Positions 26,380 to 35,500 of a stretch of 64,000 nt of DNA are shown here, piece after piece. The stretch is taken from contig QALA01000069.1 of NCBI GenBank assembly GCA_003343565.1, positions 37,225 to 101,224 on the forward strand, read 5' to 3'. The stretch's first letter is position 1, and each line of letters opens with the position of its first letter. The notes below the pieces were generated by a model. It searched no databases. It was not told where the DNA came from and saw only the letters and a list, made by a program, of their open reading frames with translations. The translations under genes and the position numbers were made by a program. Origin of the DNA: Verrucomicrobiota bacterium. Lineage in GTDB: Bacteria; Verrucomicrobiota; Verrucomicrobiia; Opitutales; Intestinicryptomonadaceae.

Positions 26380-27975
26380 ATGAGCGGACAAGACACACAG
26401 ACCGACAATTCACACGACCTCTTTGCAGTTCGCAAGGCAAAGCTCGACAAGATGCGCGCTTCGGGCTTCGACCCGTTCCGCGCGCAGTGGAACCAGACGC
26501 ACACGAGCAAAACGGCGATTGAGTCCTTCGACCCCTCCACGCCGGAGGGCGGGAACTCCGAACACGAAGTGAGCGTGGCCGGCCGCATAACGGTTTACAG
26601 GCTGATGGGGAAGGCCAGCTTTCTGAAGATACTCGACCGCGACGGAATAATCCAGCTCTACGTCTCGCGCGACGCCCTTCCGGAGGGCGTGTACAACGAC
26701 GACTTCAAAAAGAATCTCGACATCGGCGACATCATAGGCGCGCGCGGAAAGCTGTTCAAGACCAAGACCGGCGAAATCACCGTGCGCGTGTCGGAGTACA
26801 AGATGCTCTCAAAGAGCCTGCGTCCGCTCCCCGAAAAATGGCACGGCCTTACGGACGACGAGCAGCGGTACCGCCAGCGCTATCTCGATCTCATCGTGAA
26901 TGCCGATTCCCGGCAAAGATTTTTCATGCGCAGCCGCATTGTGCGCGAAATACGCGAGTTTTTGTGGGAGCGCGAGTTTGTGGAGGTTGAGACTCCGTGC
27001 CTCAACTCCGTCGCGGGAGGGGCCGCGGCGCGCCCTTTCACGACGCACTTCAACGCGCTCGACTGCACGTTTTACCTGCGCATCGCCCTTGAGCTGTATC
27101 TGAAGAGAATGCTCGTCGGCGGTTTTGAGCGCGTATTTGAAATGAGCCGCGTGTTCAGGAACGAGGGGCTCGACAGAAAGCACAATCCGGAGTTTACAAT
27201 GCTGGAGGTCTATCAGGCTTACAGCGACTATCGCGGCATGATGGAGCTGATTCGCTCGATGATTTTGCGCCTCTGCGAAAGGGTTGTGGGGACTTGCAGC
27301 ATACCGCGCGCCGACGGCGGGGTGATAGAGCTCGGCGGCCAATGGCGCGAGGCGAAGTATTCCGATTTGGTCGTCGAGGCGATTGGGGACGTCGATTGGT
27401 TCAGCCGTTCGCGGGACGACAAGATGCGCGTTTACGAAAAATTCATAGCCGACAACGGCCTGAAAATAAAGGTCGACCCCAACCTCGAAGACCACGAGAT
27501 TACCGACGACGTGTACGGAAAGCTCGTGGAGCCTAATCTCATTCAGCCCACGTTCGTCACCCAGATACCCCGCCAGCTGTGTCCGCTGGCCAAGCTCAAT
27601 AGCGACAATCCGAACGTGTTGGACGTCTTTGAGCTGTGCATCAACGGGCAGGAGATTGCGCCGGCGTACTCGGAGCAAAACGATCCGTTCATTCAGCGCG
27701 AGATGTTTGAGGCGCAGGTCGGCGCCGAGAGACAGAATCTCGACGAGGATTTCCTGACGGCGCTCGAATACGGAATGCCGCCGGCCGGCGGCATGGGCGT
27801 CGGGATAGACAGGCTCGTCATACTCCTGACGGGCGCGGCAAATATCCGAGACACCATTCTGTTCCCGTCGCTGAGGCCGGATTTTGGATCCGGATCGGTC
27901 TCGGATTCGGGGTTGGACTCGGACTCAAATTCAAATTCGGATTCCGGCGGAGAGGGCGCGGACAGGCCGGAGTAG
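26380..27975 (+). CDS. lysS: Lysyl-tRNA synthetase, class II
   Basis: LysS charges tRNA-Lys. The OB-fold anticodon-binding domain comes first (VAGRITVYRLMGKASFLKILD), then the class II catalytic core: motif 1 near FVEVETPCLNSVAGGAAARPF, motif 2 FEMSRVFRNEGLDRKHNPEFTMLE, and motif 3 GMGVGIDRLVILLTG. The enzyme normally ends near DTILFPxLRP. Here about 30 more residues follow (from residue 502), a Ser/Asp/Asn/Gly tail (SDSGLDSDSNSNSDSGGEG) that is not part of the family. It is followed by lolC after 17 bases, a gene order I associate with Verrucomicrobiota. Confidence 0.95.
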   Translation: MSGQDTQTDNSHDLFAVRKAKLDKMRASGFDPFRAQWNQTHTSKTAIESFDPSTPEGGNSEHEVSVAGRITVYRLMGKASFLKILDRDGIIQLYVSRDALPEGVYNDDFKKNLDIGDIIGARGKLFKTKTGEITVRVSEYKMLSKSLRPLPEKWHGLTDDEQRYRQRYLDLIVNADSRQRFFMRSRIVREIREFLWEREFVEVETPCLNSVAGGAAARPFTTHFNALDCTFYLRIALELYLKRMLVGGFERVFEMSRVFRNEGLDRKHNPEFTMLEVYQAYSDYRGMMELIRSMILRLCERVVGTCSIPRADGGVIELGGQWREAKYSDLVVEAIGDVDWFSRSRDDKMRVYEKFIADNGLKIKVDPNLEDHEITDDVYGKLVEPNLIQPTFVTQIPRQLCPLAKLNSDNPNVLDVFELCINGQEIAPAYSEQNDPFIQREMFEAQVGAERQNLDEDFLTALEYGMPPAGGMGVGIDRLVILLTGAANIRDTILFPSLRPDFGSGSVSDSGLDSDSNSNSDSGGEGADRPE

Positions 27976-27992
27976 GCAGGCTTGGCGAAGCG

Positions 27993-29222
27993 ATGAAGTG
28001 GTGGCTTTACATTGCGCTCAAGCAGCTCTTCCCGACGGGCAGGCCGGCGTCTTTTTTTGCGGCGGTGTCGGTTCTCGGAGTCGCGCTGGGCGTCTTGGGG
28101 CTTTTTGGCACCCAGAGCGTAATGAACGGCTTTCACTCCCAAATATCCGAAAAGCTGCGCGACACCTCCGGCGACGTGATAATACGCGATCGCGGCAGGC
28201 CCATAGAAAATGCGGAGGAGCTGAAGGCGAAGCTGCTGAAGCTTCCCGGAGTCAAGGGCGCGGAGATCATGGCCGGAGGTCCCGTCATGATGCTTCATAA
28301 AAATGTGCCCGCCTTTCCGATGCTGCGCAGCTACGACACCGTCTCGCAGGAGTGCGCGCTCCCGATAAAGGAAAAGGATTTCATAAGAATGGGCTCCATA
28401 GACGACCTCGACGACGACTCCGTAATCATAGGCCAGTACATGGGGGCCTCGCGCGGAATAAGCGTCGGCGACACCGTGGAAATAGTCGCCCCGACGATTC
28501 TCGACAAAATGAAGCGCGACGAAATTCCCATGCCCGTCCGCCTGAAGGTCGTGGGACTGCTGGCTTCGGGATATTCGGAGGTCGACGGCAACATTGCGCT
28601 TGTCTCGCTGCGCCGCATGAGGGATTTGTACAGCCTCGGCGGGGCGGCGCACTCCGTGATACTCAGGCTTGAGGACGGCGCGGACTGCTCAAAATGGGCG
28701 AAGGAGGTAGGCAGGAAGGCGGTCGATTTCCCGTTCACGGTCTCCACTTGGCTGACAAGCAACGAGTCGTTTTTGCGCGTCATCAAGATGGAAAAGGTGA
28801 TGATGTCGCTGATAATTGTCCTGATTATAATAGTGGCGTCGTTTTCGATATGCATATCGCTCTACACTTCGGTATTGCGAAAGACGCGCGAGATAGGGCT
28901 GATCGGCGCAATGGGGGCGCGGCCGTGGCAGATCGCGCTGACGTACTGCATTCAGGGGTTTATAATAGGCGCGCTCGGCTCGGTCGCGGGGCTGGCTCTC
29001 ACGTGGCTGGTATTGCATTTCCGCGAGCCCATTGTCGAGTTTGTCGTCGGGCGCCAGACGCTGATAGACTTCTACCACTTCGCGCATCTGCCGGTTAAAT
29101 ACGAGCTTGCCGACGCGCTTAGGGCCTGCGCGTTTTCCACGGTTTTGTGCACTCTGGCGGGGCTGCTTCCCGCGGCGCGCGCGGCCAGATTGAAGATTTC
29201 GGAGGCCATGCGCAATGAGTGA
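27993..29222 (+). CDS. lolC: Lipoprotein-releasing ABC transporter permease (LolC/LolE family)
   Basis: An inner-membrane permease of 409 residues that hands lipoproteins to the periplasmic carrier for transport to the outer membrane. It has one N-terminal helix (ALKQLFPTGRPASFFAAVSVLGVALGV), a large MacB-like periplasmic domain, and three C-terminal helices. The latter begin with IIVASFSICISLYTSV and include KTREIGLIGAMGA, the conserved coupling segment of LolC/E (usual form RREIAILRTMGA). Only one permease gene is present, so the complex may use it as a homodimer. It overlaps lolD by 8 bases. Confidence 0.88.
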   Translation: MKWWLYIALKQLFPTGRPASFFAAVSVLGVALGVLGLFGTQSVMNGFHSQISEKLRDTSGDVIIRDRGRPIENAEELKAKLLKLPGVKGAEIMAGGPVMMLHKNVPAFPMLRSYDTVSQECALPIKEKDFIRMGSIDDLDDDSVIIGQYMGASRGISVGDTVEIVAPTILDKMKRDEIPMPVRLKVVGLLASGYSEVDGNIALVSLRRMRDLYSLGGAAHSVILRLEDGADCSKWAKEVGRKAVDFPFTVSTWLTSNESFLRVIKMEKVMMSLIIVLIIIVASFSICISLYTSVLRKTREIGLIGAMGARPWQIALTYCIQGFIIGALGSVAGLALTWLVLHFREPIVEFVVGRQTLIDFYHFAHLPVKYELADALRACAFSTVLCTLAGLLPAARAARLKISEAMRNE

Positions 29223-29907
29223 GATGTGGGACATCGTTTTGCGGGCCTCGAATGTCGCAAAGGCCTTCCGCTCTCCCAACGGGGAAAACTTGGAGGTGTT
29301 GCGCGGGCTTTCGATGGAGATTGCCAGGGGAGAGAGCGTGAGCCTGCGCGGAGAGAGCGGGGCGGGGAAAACGACCCTCATGAACGTCTTGGCGGGTTTG
29401 GAGTCGCCGACGCGCGGGGAGATTTTTTGGGACGGACGGCGCGTGGACGGACTTTCAAATTCGCGCCAGGCTCGCCTGCGCAGCGGCTTTATGGGCTTCG
29501 TATTCCAGAATTACTGCCTGGTTCCGGAGCTTGACGCTCTGGAGAACGTGGAGCTTGCCGCGCGCATATGCGGAAATTTCGGCCGCGCAGTTCGCGAGAG
29601 GGCGCGCGGTCTTTTGGCGCGCGTCGGCCTCGAAGGGCGCATGGGGCATCTGCCGTCGCAGCTTTCGGGCGGAGAAAAGCAGAGAGTTGCGATAGCGCGG
29701 GCGATAGTAAATTCGCCCAGAATAATATTGGCGGACGAGCCGACGGGAAATTTGGACGAGTCCACGGCGGAGTCGGTCATGGACATGTTGCTGTCGCTGT
29801 GCGGCCATGAGGGGGCGTCGATATTGCTGATAACCCACAATCCCGCATTTGCCCGCATGACTTCGCGCGCTTTGTGTCTCGAACACGGCCAAATAACGGA
29901 AGTCTAA
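29215..29907 (+). CDS. lolD: Lipoprotein-releasing ABC transporter ATPase LolD
   Basis: A 230-residue ATPase that powers LolC-type permeases. Walker A is GESGAGKT (about residues 45-52), the Q-loop is FVFQNYCLVPELDALENV, the signature is LSGGEKQRVAIARA, and Walker B is IILADEPTGNLD. The FQxYxLxPELxxxENV region matches the LolD subgroup. Its start lies inside the end of lolC, so the two are coupled. Confidence 0.92.
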   Translation: MSEMWDIVLRASNVAKAFRSPNGENLEVLRGLSMEIARGESVSLRGESGAGKTTLMNVLAGLESPTRGEIFWDGRRVDGLSNSRQARLRSGFMGFVFQNYCLVPELDALENVELAARICGNFGRAVRERARGLLARVGLEGRMGHLPSQLSGGEKQRVAIARAIVNSPRIILADEPTGNLDESTAESVMDMLLSLCGHEGASILLITHNPAFARMTSRALCLEHGQITEV

Positions 29908-30401
29908 GGGCGTTTGGGCGCGGGAGTTGTCCCTTTTTCGAATTTGCTTTTTTTGCGCGTTCGGCTCTTGCGGAGAAGAAGAGAGGGAGCGTTTTTTCGG
30001 ATTTGATTCCGCGGATTTGGTTTTGCCGGGCGTTTGCTTTCTTGCCGGTTTTTTGCGGCGCGCGCCTCGCGTATCCGGCGGCTTGTGCGTTCTCTTTTGC
30101 GCGTTTGCCGTCTTACGCAGGGGTTGCCCGTTCGCGCGGTCGTTTTGCCTTTCCCGAATTTTTTGCGGGGAATTTTTATTCCGCCGCGGGTGTTTTTTCT
30201 GCGGGAAATTTGCGTGCGGCGGTATTTGGAATGCGGATTGCGGATTGAAAAATAACGGCGCGCGATATTAAATACCTTGCGTCGGGATTTGGGATTCTAT
30301 TTCGCTCGCTCGGCCGCTGAAAAAACTCTTGAGAGTTTTGCCGCTTTGCGTATTCACAAATCTGCATACCAACTTATCTTGCGTCGGGAGGAATTTTTGA
30401 G
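29908..30401. other. Spacer without recognisable gene
   Basis: Strongly T+G-rich on the plus strand (for example 29930-30200, with few A). Open frames here are Phe/Cys/Ala-rich by composition and have no motifs. I found no RNA gene or clear terminator after lolD. Confidence 0.5.
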
Positions 30402-31256
30402 ATGAAAAATTTGATTTTTGCAATATTTGCGCTCGGCTTTCCGGCGTTTCTATTTTCCGCGGACAATGGCGTAATCCATCGGGATATACCGTATTCCAAA
30501 CGCGCGGACGACTACTCCCGACAGCGTTGCAAGCTCGACATTCAACTGCCCGCAGGCAAGCCGGCGGGCGCGCTTGTCTGGTTTCACGGCGGAGGAATTT
30601 CCGGCGGAAACAAGTCGATTCCGGCGGGATTTTCGGAGTCTGGCTGGATTGTTATCGCTCCCAATTACAGGCTCTCTCCAAAGATAAAGGCCCACGAGGC
30701 CATTGAGGACGCCGCGGACGCGGTGGCGTGGGTCTTTGAAAATGCCGAAAAATACTCGATAGACAAAGACAAGATATTTGTGGGCGGACATTCCGCCGGG
30801 GCGTATTTGAGCGGAATGGTGGCGGCCTCGCCCCGCTATATGCGCGAGCGCGGCTTGAAAAACACCGACATCGCCGGCGCCCTGCTTCTCAGCGGACAGG
30901 CCACGACCCACTTTCGGGTGCGCAAGGATTTGGGCGACAAATCCCCGCAGTTTCTGCCAAAAATAGACGACCTTTCCATAATCGGCAACGCGGACAACAA
31001 AATGCCTCCCGTCTGCCTGATTTTGGGCGACAGGAAAATCGAATTTCCAGAGCGTGTCGAGGAAAATTTGCTATTGGCCTCGGTGTTGCGCAAATTGGGA
31101 ACTTCGCCCATTGTGGAGATTTACGAATTGCAGGGGCTGAATCACGGGACGGTCGCGTTCGGATTTAGGCCCATTGCGCTCGAATTTATGAAGAGGGTCT
31201 TGAATTCGGCAGACCGCGCAAAGGCCGCGGAGAAATCTAAGGAAAAATCTAAATAA
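30402..31256 (+). CDS. Secreted alpha/beta hydrolase (esterase, HSL/BD-FAE-like)
   Basis: A 284-residue protein with an N-terminal signal peptide (MKNLIFAIFALGFPAFLFSA). The oxyanion-hole motif HGGG is at residues 62-65, the nucleophile elbow is GHSAG with Ser131, and the catalytic His is probably in LNHGTV near residue 247. This architecture is found in feruloyl and acetyl esterases that remove side groups from plant polysaccharides and in general carboxylesterases. The lysine-rich end (KSKEKSK) is charged. It stands alone; the nearby secreted glycoside hydrolase makes a polysaccharide role plausible but unproven. Confidence 0.8.
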   Translation: MKNLIFAIFALGFPAFLFSADNGVIHRDIPYSKRADDYSRQRCKLDIQLPAGKPAGALVWFHGGGISGGNKSIPAGFSESGWIVIAPNYRLSPKIKAHEAIEDAADAVAWVFENAEKYSIDKDKIFVGGHSAGAYLSGMVAASPRYMRERGLKNTDIAGALLLSGQATTHFRVRKDLGDKSPQFLPKIDDLSIIGNADNKMPPVCLILGDRKIEFPERVEENLLLASVLRKLGTSPIVEIYELQGLNHGTVAFGFRPIALEFMKRVLNSADRAKAAEKSKEKSK

Positions 31257-31970
31257 ACCTCTCCGAACGGCCGCTTTCCGCAAACGGCGCGCGCGGCAAA
31301 TTCAGGCCGGAATTGCTGCGGGAAATGCGGCGTATTTCAAGCCGGCGCAAATTGGCGCAAATGGCGGGAAATTAGTCTGTTTTTATGATTGCGGGCGCCT
31401 TTTGGTTAGGTTTATGCGCGCGCATTTTGCCAAATAAACTGGCGCTTTTGGGATTTCGCCGGGATTTTCTAAGCCGATTCGCATTGCGGCCGTCGACTTG
31501 GAAAAGAAGGCGCAATTTTGTATAATTAATTGAAATTTAATAAAATGAAAGTCTGTATCTCAAAGCCGCGTCAGTCGTTTTTTTGGAAATTCAGAATGCC
31601 CTTTTAGTTTTGTCGGGCGATTTTTTTTACATATTTTCAGATTTTTGATTGGCGGCGTATTTTGGCATAGAAACGGGCGGAATTGGCGTATTACCCTTTT
31701 TTTCAGCCTTTATGTCGTTGGGGGATTCCCGTATCCGGCGATTTTTTGTTTGAAATTGCGACAAAAATGTGTTGATTGTCCGATACTAAATTTTGCCTAT
31801 TGCAATGTGCCATAGGCGGCGTTGGGTTTTTGTTCGTGCGAGGGCGAATGCGAACGTTATTCGGCGGAGTTTTTCGAGTTGCAAGAGATCTCCATTCTCC
31901 GCGCCAAACGCCATGCTAATAGAAACATAACATAAAATATAAATCTCTCGGCAGAATATAAATAAATATC
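31257..31970. other. Long spacer with a promoter and long leader of the RGG protein
   Basis: No gene was recognised. A good sigma-70-type promoter lies at 31498-31526, more than 440 bases before the next start codon. Only a 20-codon open frame (31544-31606) follows it closely. The sequence from 31560 to 31970 is AT-rich with several short inverted repeats and could be a long 5' leader or carry a small RNA; I cannot identify one. Confidence 0.4.
31498..31526 (+). promoter_or_regulatory. Sigma-70-type promoter
   Basis: TTGGAA (31498-31503), a spacer of exactly 17 bases, then a perfect TATAAT (31521-31526). This is the best match to a housekeeping promoter that I found in the window. The transcript would start near 31533. 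Confidence 0.6.
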
Positions 31971-32810
31971 ATGGAAGAAGACAATAATAATGGCGGCAAT
32001 GCGATGCCCGATTCGGGAACGGTTCAAGAAAACGCCGCCTCATGCTCAGAAACGGAAATATCTACGGCTCCCGCCGCGGGGCAAACCAGACCTTCAATCC
32101 GCAAGAACGGAAGAAACCGCTCCGGGGGCGGGGCGTCCAAGCGCGCGCCTTCGGCAAGCGAAAATTGCGGCGAGTTGAATAATGTTGCGGAGTTTAAGGA
32201 AAAGCTCAGCGGCCCGAACGTTTCCGGCTACGGCGACGGCGAAAACCAGTGGCGCGGCGGAGATTCTCCAAAGGGACGCCGCCATTCGGACAGGCGCGAA
32301 AAATTCGGCCGGCGCGAGAGGCGCGGGGGCGGATTTTCAAATGAAAATTCTTCGATTGACGAAGCGGAAACGTCGGCTTCCGGAGAGTCGGAGGGCGCGT
32401 CCGCCGAGCACAACGGTCCCGCTTTTGAAACCCAGAGCGAAACTTCCGCTCCCCTTGAAGTCCGCCTTCACGACAGGCGCATGCGCGGCGGCAGCCGAGC
32501 TCCAAAGACGGACGACGGCGTTATATCCTACTCCGCTACGGAGTGTTCCTGCCCGTCCATATCGCTCTTTGAGCGCATAAAGAATGCGGTGGCGTCGCTC
32601 TTCGGCAGAAAGGACTCGAAGAAGCGCAAGTTCAGCAATTCTAAAAAGGGATATAGGGGCGGCCGCGACGGAAAGAAATTCAACCGCGCAGACAAAAAGC
32701 GCTTTGACGGCAACCGCCGCTCCAACGGCGGAAAATTCTCCAATAAGAGCCGCAACTTCCGCAAACACAGCCGCGACGGCGGTTCGGCTTCGGCTCCGAA
32801 GGCGGATTGA
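31971..32810 (+). CDS. Disordered RGG/Ser/Asn-rich basic protein of unknown function
   Basis: A 279-residue hydrophilic protein with almost no hydrophobic core. The first two thirds are rich in Ser, Gly, Glu, Asn and Arg with RRGGG and GRRERRG clusters. About residues 198-215 (SLFERIKNAVASLFGRK) could form one amphipathic helix. The C-terminal 65 residues are strongly basic (KKGYRGGRDGKK, NRRSNGG, KSRNFRKHSRDGG), resembling the RNA-binding tails of DEAD-box helicases and other RGG proteins. No helicase or other enzymatic domain is present. I do not recognise a family. Codon use agrees with its neighbours, and it has a promoter far upstream and a hairpin terminator downstream, so it is likely a real gene. 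RNA binding is a guess from composition. Confidence 0.65.
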   Translation: MEEDNNNGGNAMPDSGTVQENAASCSETEISTAPAAGQTRPSIRKNGRNRSGGGASKRAPSASENCGELNNVAEFKEKLSGPNVSGYGDGENQWRGGDSPKGRRHSDRREKFGRRERRGGGFSNENSSIDEAETSASGESEGASAEHNGPAFETQSETSAPLEVRLHDRRMRGGSRAPKTDDGVISYSATECSCPSISLFERIKNAVASLFGRKDSKKRKFSNSKKGYRGGRDGKKFNRADKKRFDGNRRSNGGKFSNKSRNFRKHSRDGGSASAPKAD

Positions 32811-32901
32811 TTTTCCGCGCTTTTGATTTCTTTTTGAGGGGGAGCGATTCTCCTGATTTGAGCCAGAATCGCAATCCCGTTTGCATGGGGCGTTTCGCCG
32901 T

Positions 32902-32920
32902 GAGGCGGGGCGCCTCTTTT
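32902..32920 (+). terminator. Terminator after the RGG protein gene (repeat copy A)
   Basis: A perfect 6-bp GC stem (GAGGCG 32902-32907 with CGCCTC 32911-32916), a GGG loop and TTTTATTTTATT after it, about 90 bases past the stop codon. Confidence 0.65.
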
Positions 32921-33159
32921 ATTTTATTGGTATTTTTACGCGGGCGTTAGTCAGGGCGTCGGAAGGCATCGGAAAAATGCGTTTTTTTGGGGTGTGAAAG
33001 CTGTGCTTGCAAACGGCTGAGAAAGGCGGGTAGCAAGGTTTTGATTTTGCGTTTTTTTAGTTTACAAAATCGGGATTGGGAAACGATTTTTTTGGTGTAG
33101 TCGATTCCCCAGATTTGGGCCTGAATCGCAACCCCGTTTGCATGGGGGCGTTTCGCCGT

Positions 33160-33178
33160 GAGGCGGGGCGCCTCTTTT
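33160..33178 (+). terminator. Terminator-like hairpin in the ispA leader (repeat copy B)
   Basis: The same hairpin as in copy A (GAGGCG 33160-33165 with CGCCTC 33169-33174) and T-rich tail, about 165 bases before the ispA start. It may simply be a second terminator, or an attenuator if transcription begins upstream of it. Confidence 0.5.
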
Positions 33179-33341
33179 ATTTTATTGGTTTTTTACGCGG
33201 GCGTTGGGCAAGGCATCGGAAGGTGTCGGGAAAATGCGTTTTTTTGGGGTGTGAAAATTGTGCTTTCAAACGGCTGAGAAAGGCGGGTAGCAAGGTTTTG
33301 ATTTTGCGTTTTTTTTAGTTTACAAAAATCGGGATTGCGAA

Positions 33342-34250
33342 ATGATTGAAATGCATATGACGCAAGAAGATTTTAAGGTAGAATTTAATAAAAAACTTTC
33401 GGCTGTTGAATCGGCGATAGACAAGTGCCTTCCGCCTGCGGACACGCGTCCGTCCGTAATTCATCAGGCTATGAGATACAGCATGCAGGCCGGCGGAAAA
33501 CGCCTGCGCCCGATGCTGCTTCTGGCGGCGTGCGACATGTTTGCGTCAAAGTCCGACCCCTTGCCTGCGTGCGTGTCAATCGAATGCCTGCATACCTACT
33601 CGCTCATTCACGACGACCTCCCGTGCATGGACAACTCGGAACTCCGCCGCGGCAAGCCGACGTGCCACGTGAAGTTTGACGAGACAATCGCCCTGCTTGC
33701 CGGCGACGCCCTCTTGACTCTCGCATTTTGGCTCTTGGGCGAATATTACAAAGGCGTTCCGGAAATCTCAAACGGGCTTGTGCGCGATCTCGGTTTTGCG
33801 GCGGGAAGCCGCGGAATGGTGGGCGGGCAAGTTGAGGACGTTCTCGGCGAGCGCGAGGCGAAGATGACTCCCGACAGGCTCGAATTTATCCACGACAACA
33901 AGACCGCCGCGCTCATAACGGCGGCTGTGACGATGGGCATGAGATTGGGGGGCGTTGCGGACGGGCCGAAACTCGATTTGGCGCGCAAGATCGGCCATAA
34001 CATAGGGCTGGCGTTCCAGGTGATTGACGACATATTGGACGTTGTCGGCGACGGCGCGGCAATGGGAAAGCCCACGGGTTTGGACGCGGCGAACGAGAAG
34101 ATGACGTACGTGTCGCTTTACGGCGTGGAGGAGTCGCGCAGGATAGCGGTGAAACTGACGGAGGAAGCCGTCGGCATGTGCGATTCCCTCAGCCCCGACT
34201 GCGGCTTCATGAAGGCGCTGATAGAATACATGCTCAACAGGATCAGTTGA
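33342..34250 (+). CDS. ispA: Polyprenyl synthetase (farnesyl/geranylgeranyl diphosphate synthase)
   Basis: A short-chain trans-prenyl diphosphate synthase that condenses isopentenyl diphosphate with allylic diphosphates. It has 302 residues. The N-terminal GGKRLRPMLLLAACD region, the first aspartate-rich motif DDLPCMDNSELRRGKPT (the bacterial FPP synthase type with two residues inserted), and the second motif FQVIDDILDVVGD are all present. The product is most likely farnesyl diphosphate, the precursor of undecaprenyl phosphate and quinone tails. Starts at 33342, 33351 and 33357 are all possible; similarity does not decide. fabV follows after 36 bases. Confidence 0.92.
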   Translation: MIEMHMTQEDFKVEFNKKLSAVESAIDKCLPPADTRPSVIHQAMRYSMQAGGKRLRPMLLLAACDMFASKSDPLPACVSIECLHTYSLIHDDLPCMDNSELRRGKPTCHVKFDETIALLAGDALLTLAFWLLGEYYKGVPEISNGLVRDLGFAAGSRGMVGGQVEDVLGEREAKMTPDRLEFIHDNKTAALITAAVTMGMRLGGVADGPKLDLARKIGHNIGLAFQVIDDILDVVGDGAAMGKPTGLDAANEKMTYVSLYGVEESRRIAVKLTEEAVGMCDSLSPDCGFMKALIEYMLNRIS

Positions 34251-34286
34251 TTTTAATTGTTTCAATATTACGTGAAAGGAACGCGA

Positions 34287-35477
34287 ATGATAATAGAGCC
34301 GAAGGTAAAGGGATTTTTGTGCGTGACGGCGCACCCGCAGGGTTGCGCGGCGAATGTGGATTCGCAGATTGGGCGCGTCGAGTCCGCCGGGAAAATAAAG
34401 GGCGGCTGCAAGTGCGCGCTGGTGATAGGCGCGTCAACCGGGTACGGTTTGGCCAGCCGCATATGCGCGGCGTTCGGTTGCGGGGCGTCGACTGTCGGCG
34501 TGTTTTTTGAGCGTCCGGCGGACGCGGAGCGCGGTAGGCCTGCGAGCGCGGGGTGGTACAACACTGCGGAGTTTTCCAAGCGCGCGCGGGAGGCCGGACT
34601 GTATGTTGCCAACATAAACGGGGACGCGTTCGGGAACGAGGCCAAAGCCCGCGCCATTGAAGCTATAAAAAATTCCCCGCAGGGGAAGGTCAATTTGATT
34701 GTGTACTCGCTCGCGTCTCCGCGCCGTACGGACCCCGAAACGGGGCAGGTTTACAAGAGCGTGCTCAAGACGCTGGATTCGGAATTTTCGAGCAAGAGCC
34801 TCGACACCGACAAGGGGGAAATATGCGATGCCAAAATCCCGTGCGCGGACGAGCGCGAGGTTTTTGAGACGGTCAAAACCATGGGCGGCGACGATTGGGA
34901 ACTTTGGATAAAGGCTCTCGACGAGGCCGGGGTAATCGCCGACGGCTGCACATCGCTGGCGTATTCGTACATCGGGCCGGAGCTGACGTATCCCATATAT
35001 CGCGAGGGCACCATCGGGCAGGCGAAAAAAGACTTGGAGAGGGCGGCCGAGCGCATCGACGCGCTGTTGAAAGTCCGCCGCGGAAAGGCGTTCGTGTCCG
35101 TCAACAAGGCCATTGTCACGCAGGCCAGCAGCGCGATACCGGTGGTTCCGCTGTATTTGTCCGTGCTGTATCGCGTCATGAAGAGAAACGGGACGCACGA
35201 GGACGCGCTCGACCAGATTTACCGCCTCTTTTCGTCGCAGCTTTACAACGGAAACTGCCTCGACTTTGACGAAGCCGGCCGCGTCCGTTTGGACGACAGA
35301 GAGCTTTCGGAGCAGGTTCAAAAGGAGGTCATGGAGATCTGGCCGAAAGTGACGTCGCAAAATCTGCGCGAACTCACGGATTTCGACTCGTACAGGAGCG
35401 AATTTTTGAGGCTGTTCGGCTTTGGCGTCGAAGGGGTAGATTACGGGGCGGACGCGGATATTTCCGCCGAAATTTGA
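34287..35477 (+). CDS. fabV: Trans-2-enoyl-ACP reductase FabV
   Basis: FabV reduces trans-2-enoyl-ACP/CoA with NADH in the last step of fatty acid elongation and is naturally resistant to triclosan. It has 396 residues, the family's normal length. Near the N terminus are VTAHPQGC and the nucleotide-binding GASTGYGLASR. The catalytic Tyr-x8-Lys pair is Tyr238 and Lys247 (YREGTIGQAK), the motif that separates FabV from FabI. The ATG at 34287 has AAAGGA just upstream. It lies in one transcript with ispA and the flavoprotein gene, grouping lipid-related reductive steps. Confidence 0.95.
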   Translation: MIIEPKVKGFLCVTAHPQGCAANVDSQIGRVESAGKIKGGCKCALVIGASTGYGLASRICAAFGCGASTVGVFFERPADAERGRPASAGWYNTAEFSKRAREAGLYVANINGDAFGNEAKARAIEAIKNSPQGKVNLIVYSLASPRRTDPETGQVYKSVLKTLDSEFSSKSLDTDKGEICDAKIPCADEREVFETVKTMGGDDWELWIKALDEAGVIADGCTSLAYSYIGPELTYPIYREGTIGQAKKDLERAAERIDALLKVRRGKAFVSVNKAIVTQASSAIPVVPLYLSVLYRVMKRNGTHEDALDQIYRLFSSQLYNGNCLDFDEAGRVRLDDRELSEQVQKEVMEIWPKVTSQNLRELTDFDSYRSEFLRLFGFGVEGVDYGADADISAEI

Positions 35478-35500
35478 AAATCGGGAGGATTGGAAAATAT

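Larger units (their letters stand above)
32845..33347 (+). repeat. Tandem duplication of about 245 bp: spacer and ispA leader
   Basis: Copy A (about 32845-33089) and copy B (about 33102-33347) lie 257-259 bases apart and are about 90 percent identical by eye. Each begins with an inverted repeat (CGATTCT with AGAATCG in A, CGATTC with GAATCG in B). Each continues with a GAGGCG-GGG-CGCCTC hairpin and T-run, and ends with AGTTTACAAAA and CGGGATTG. Copy B runs into the ispA start; the matching part of copy A has lost the ATG. Confidence 0.92.
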
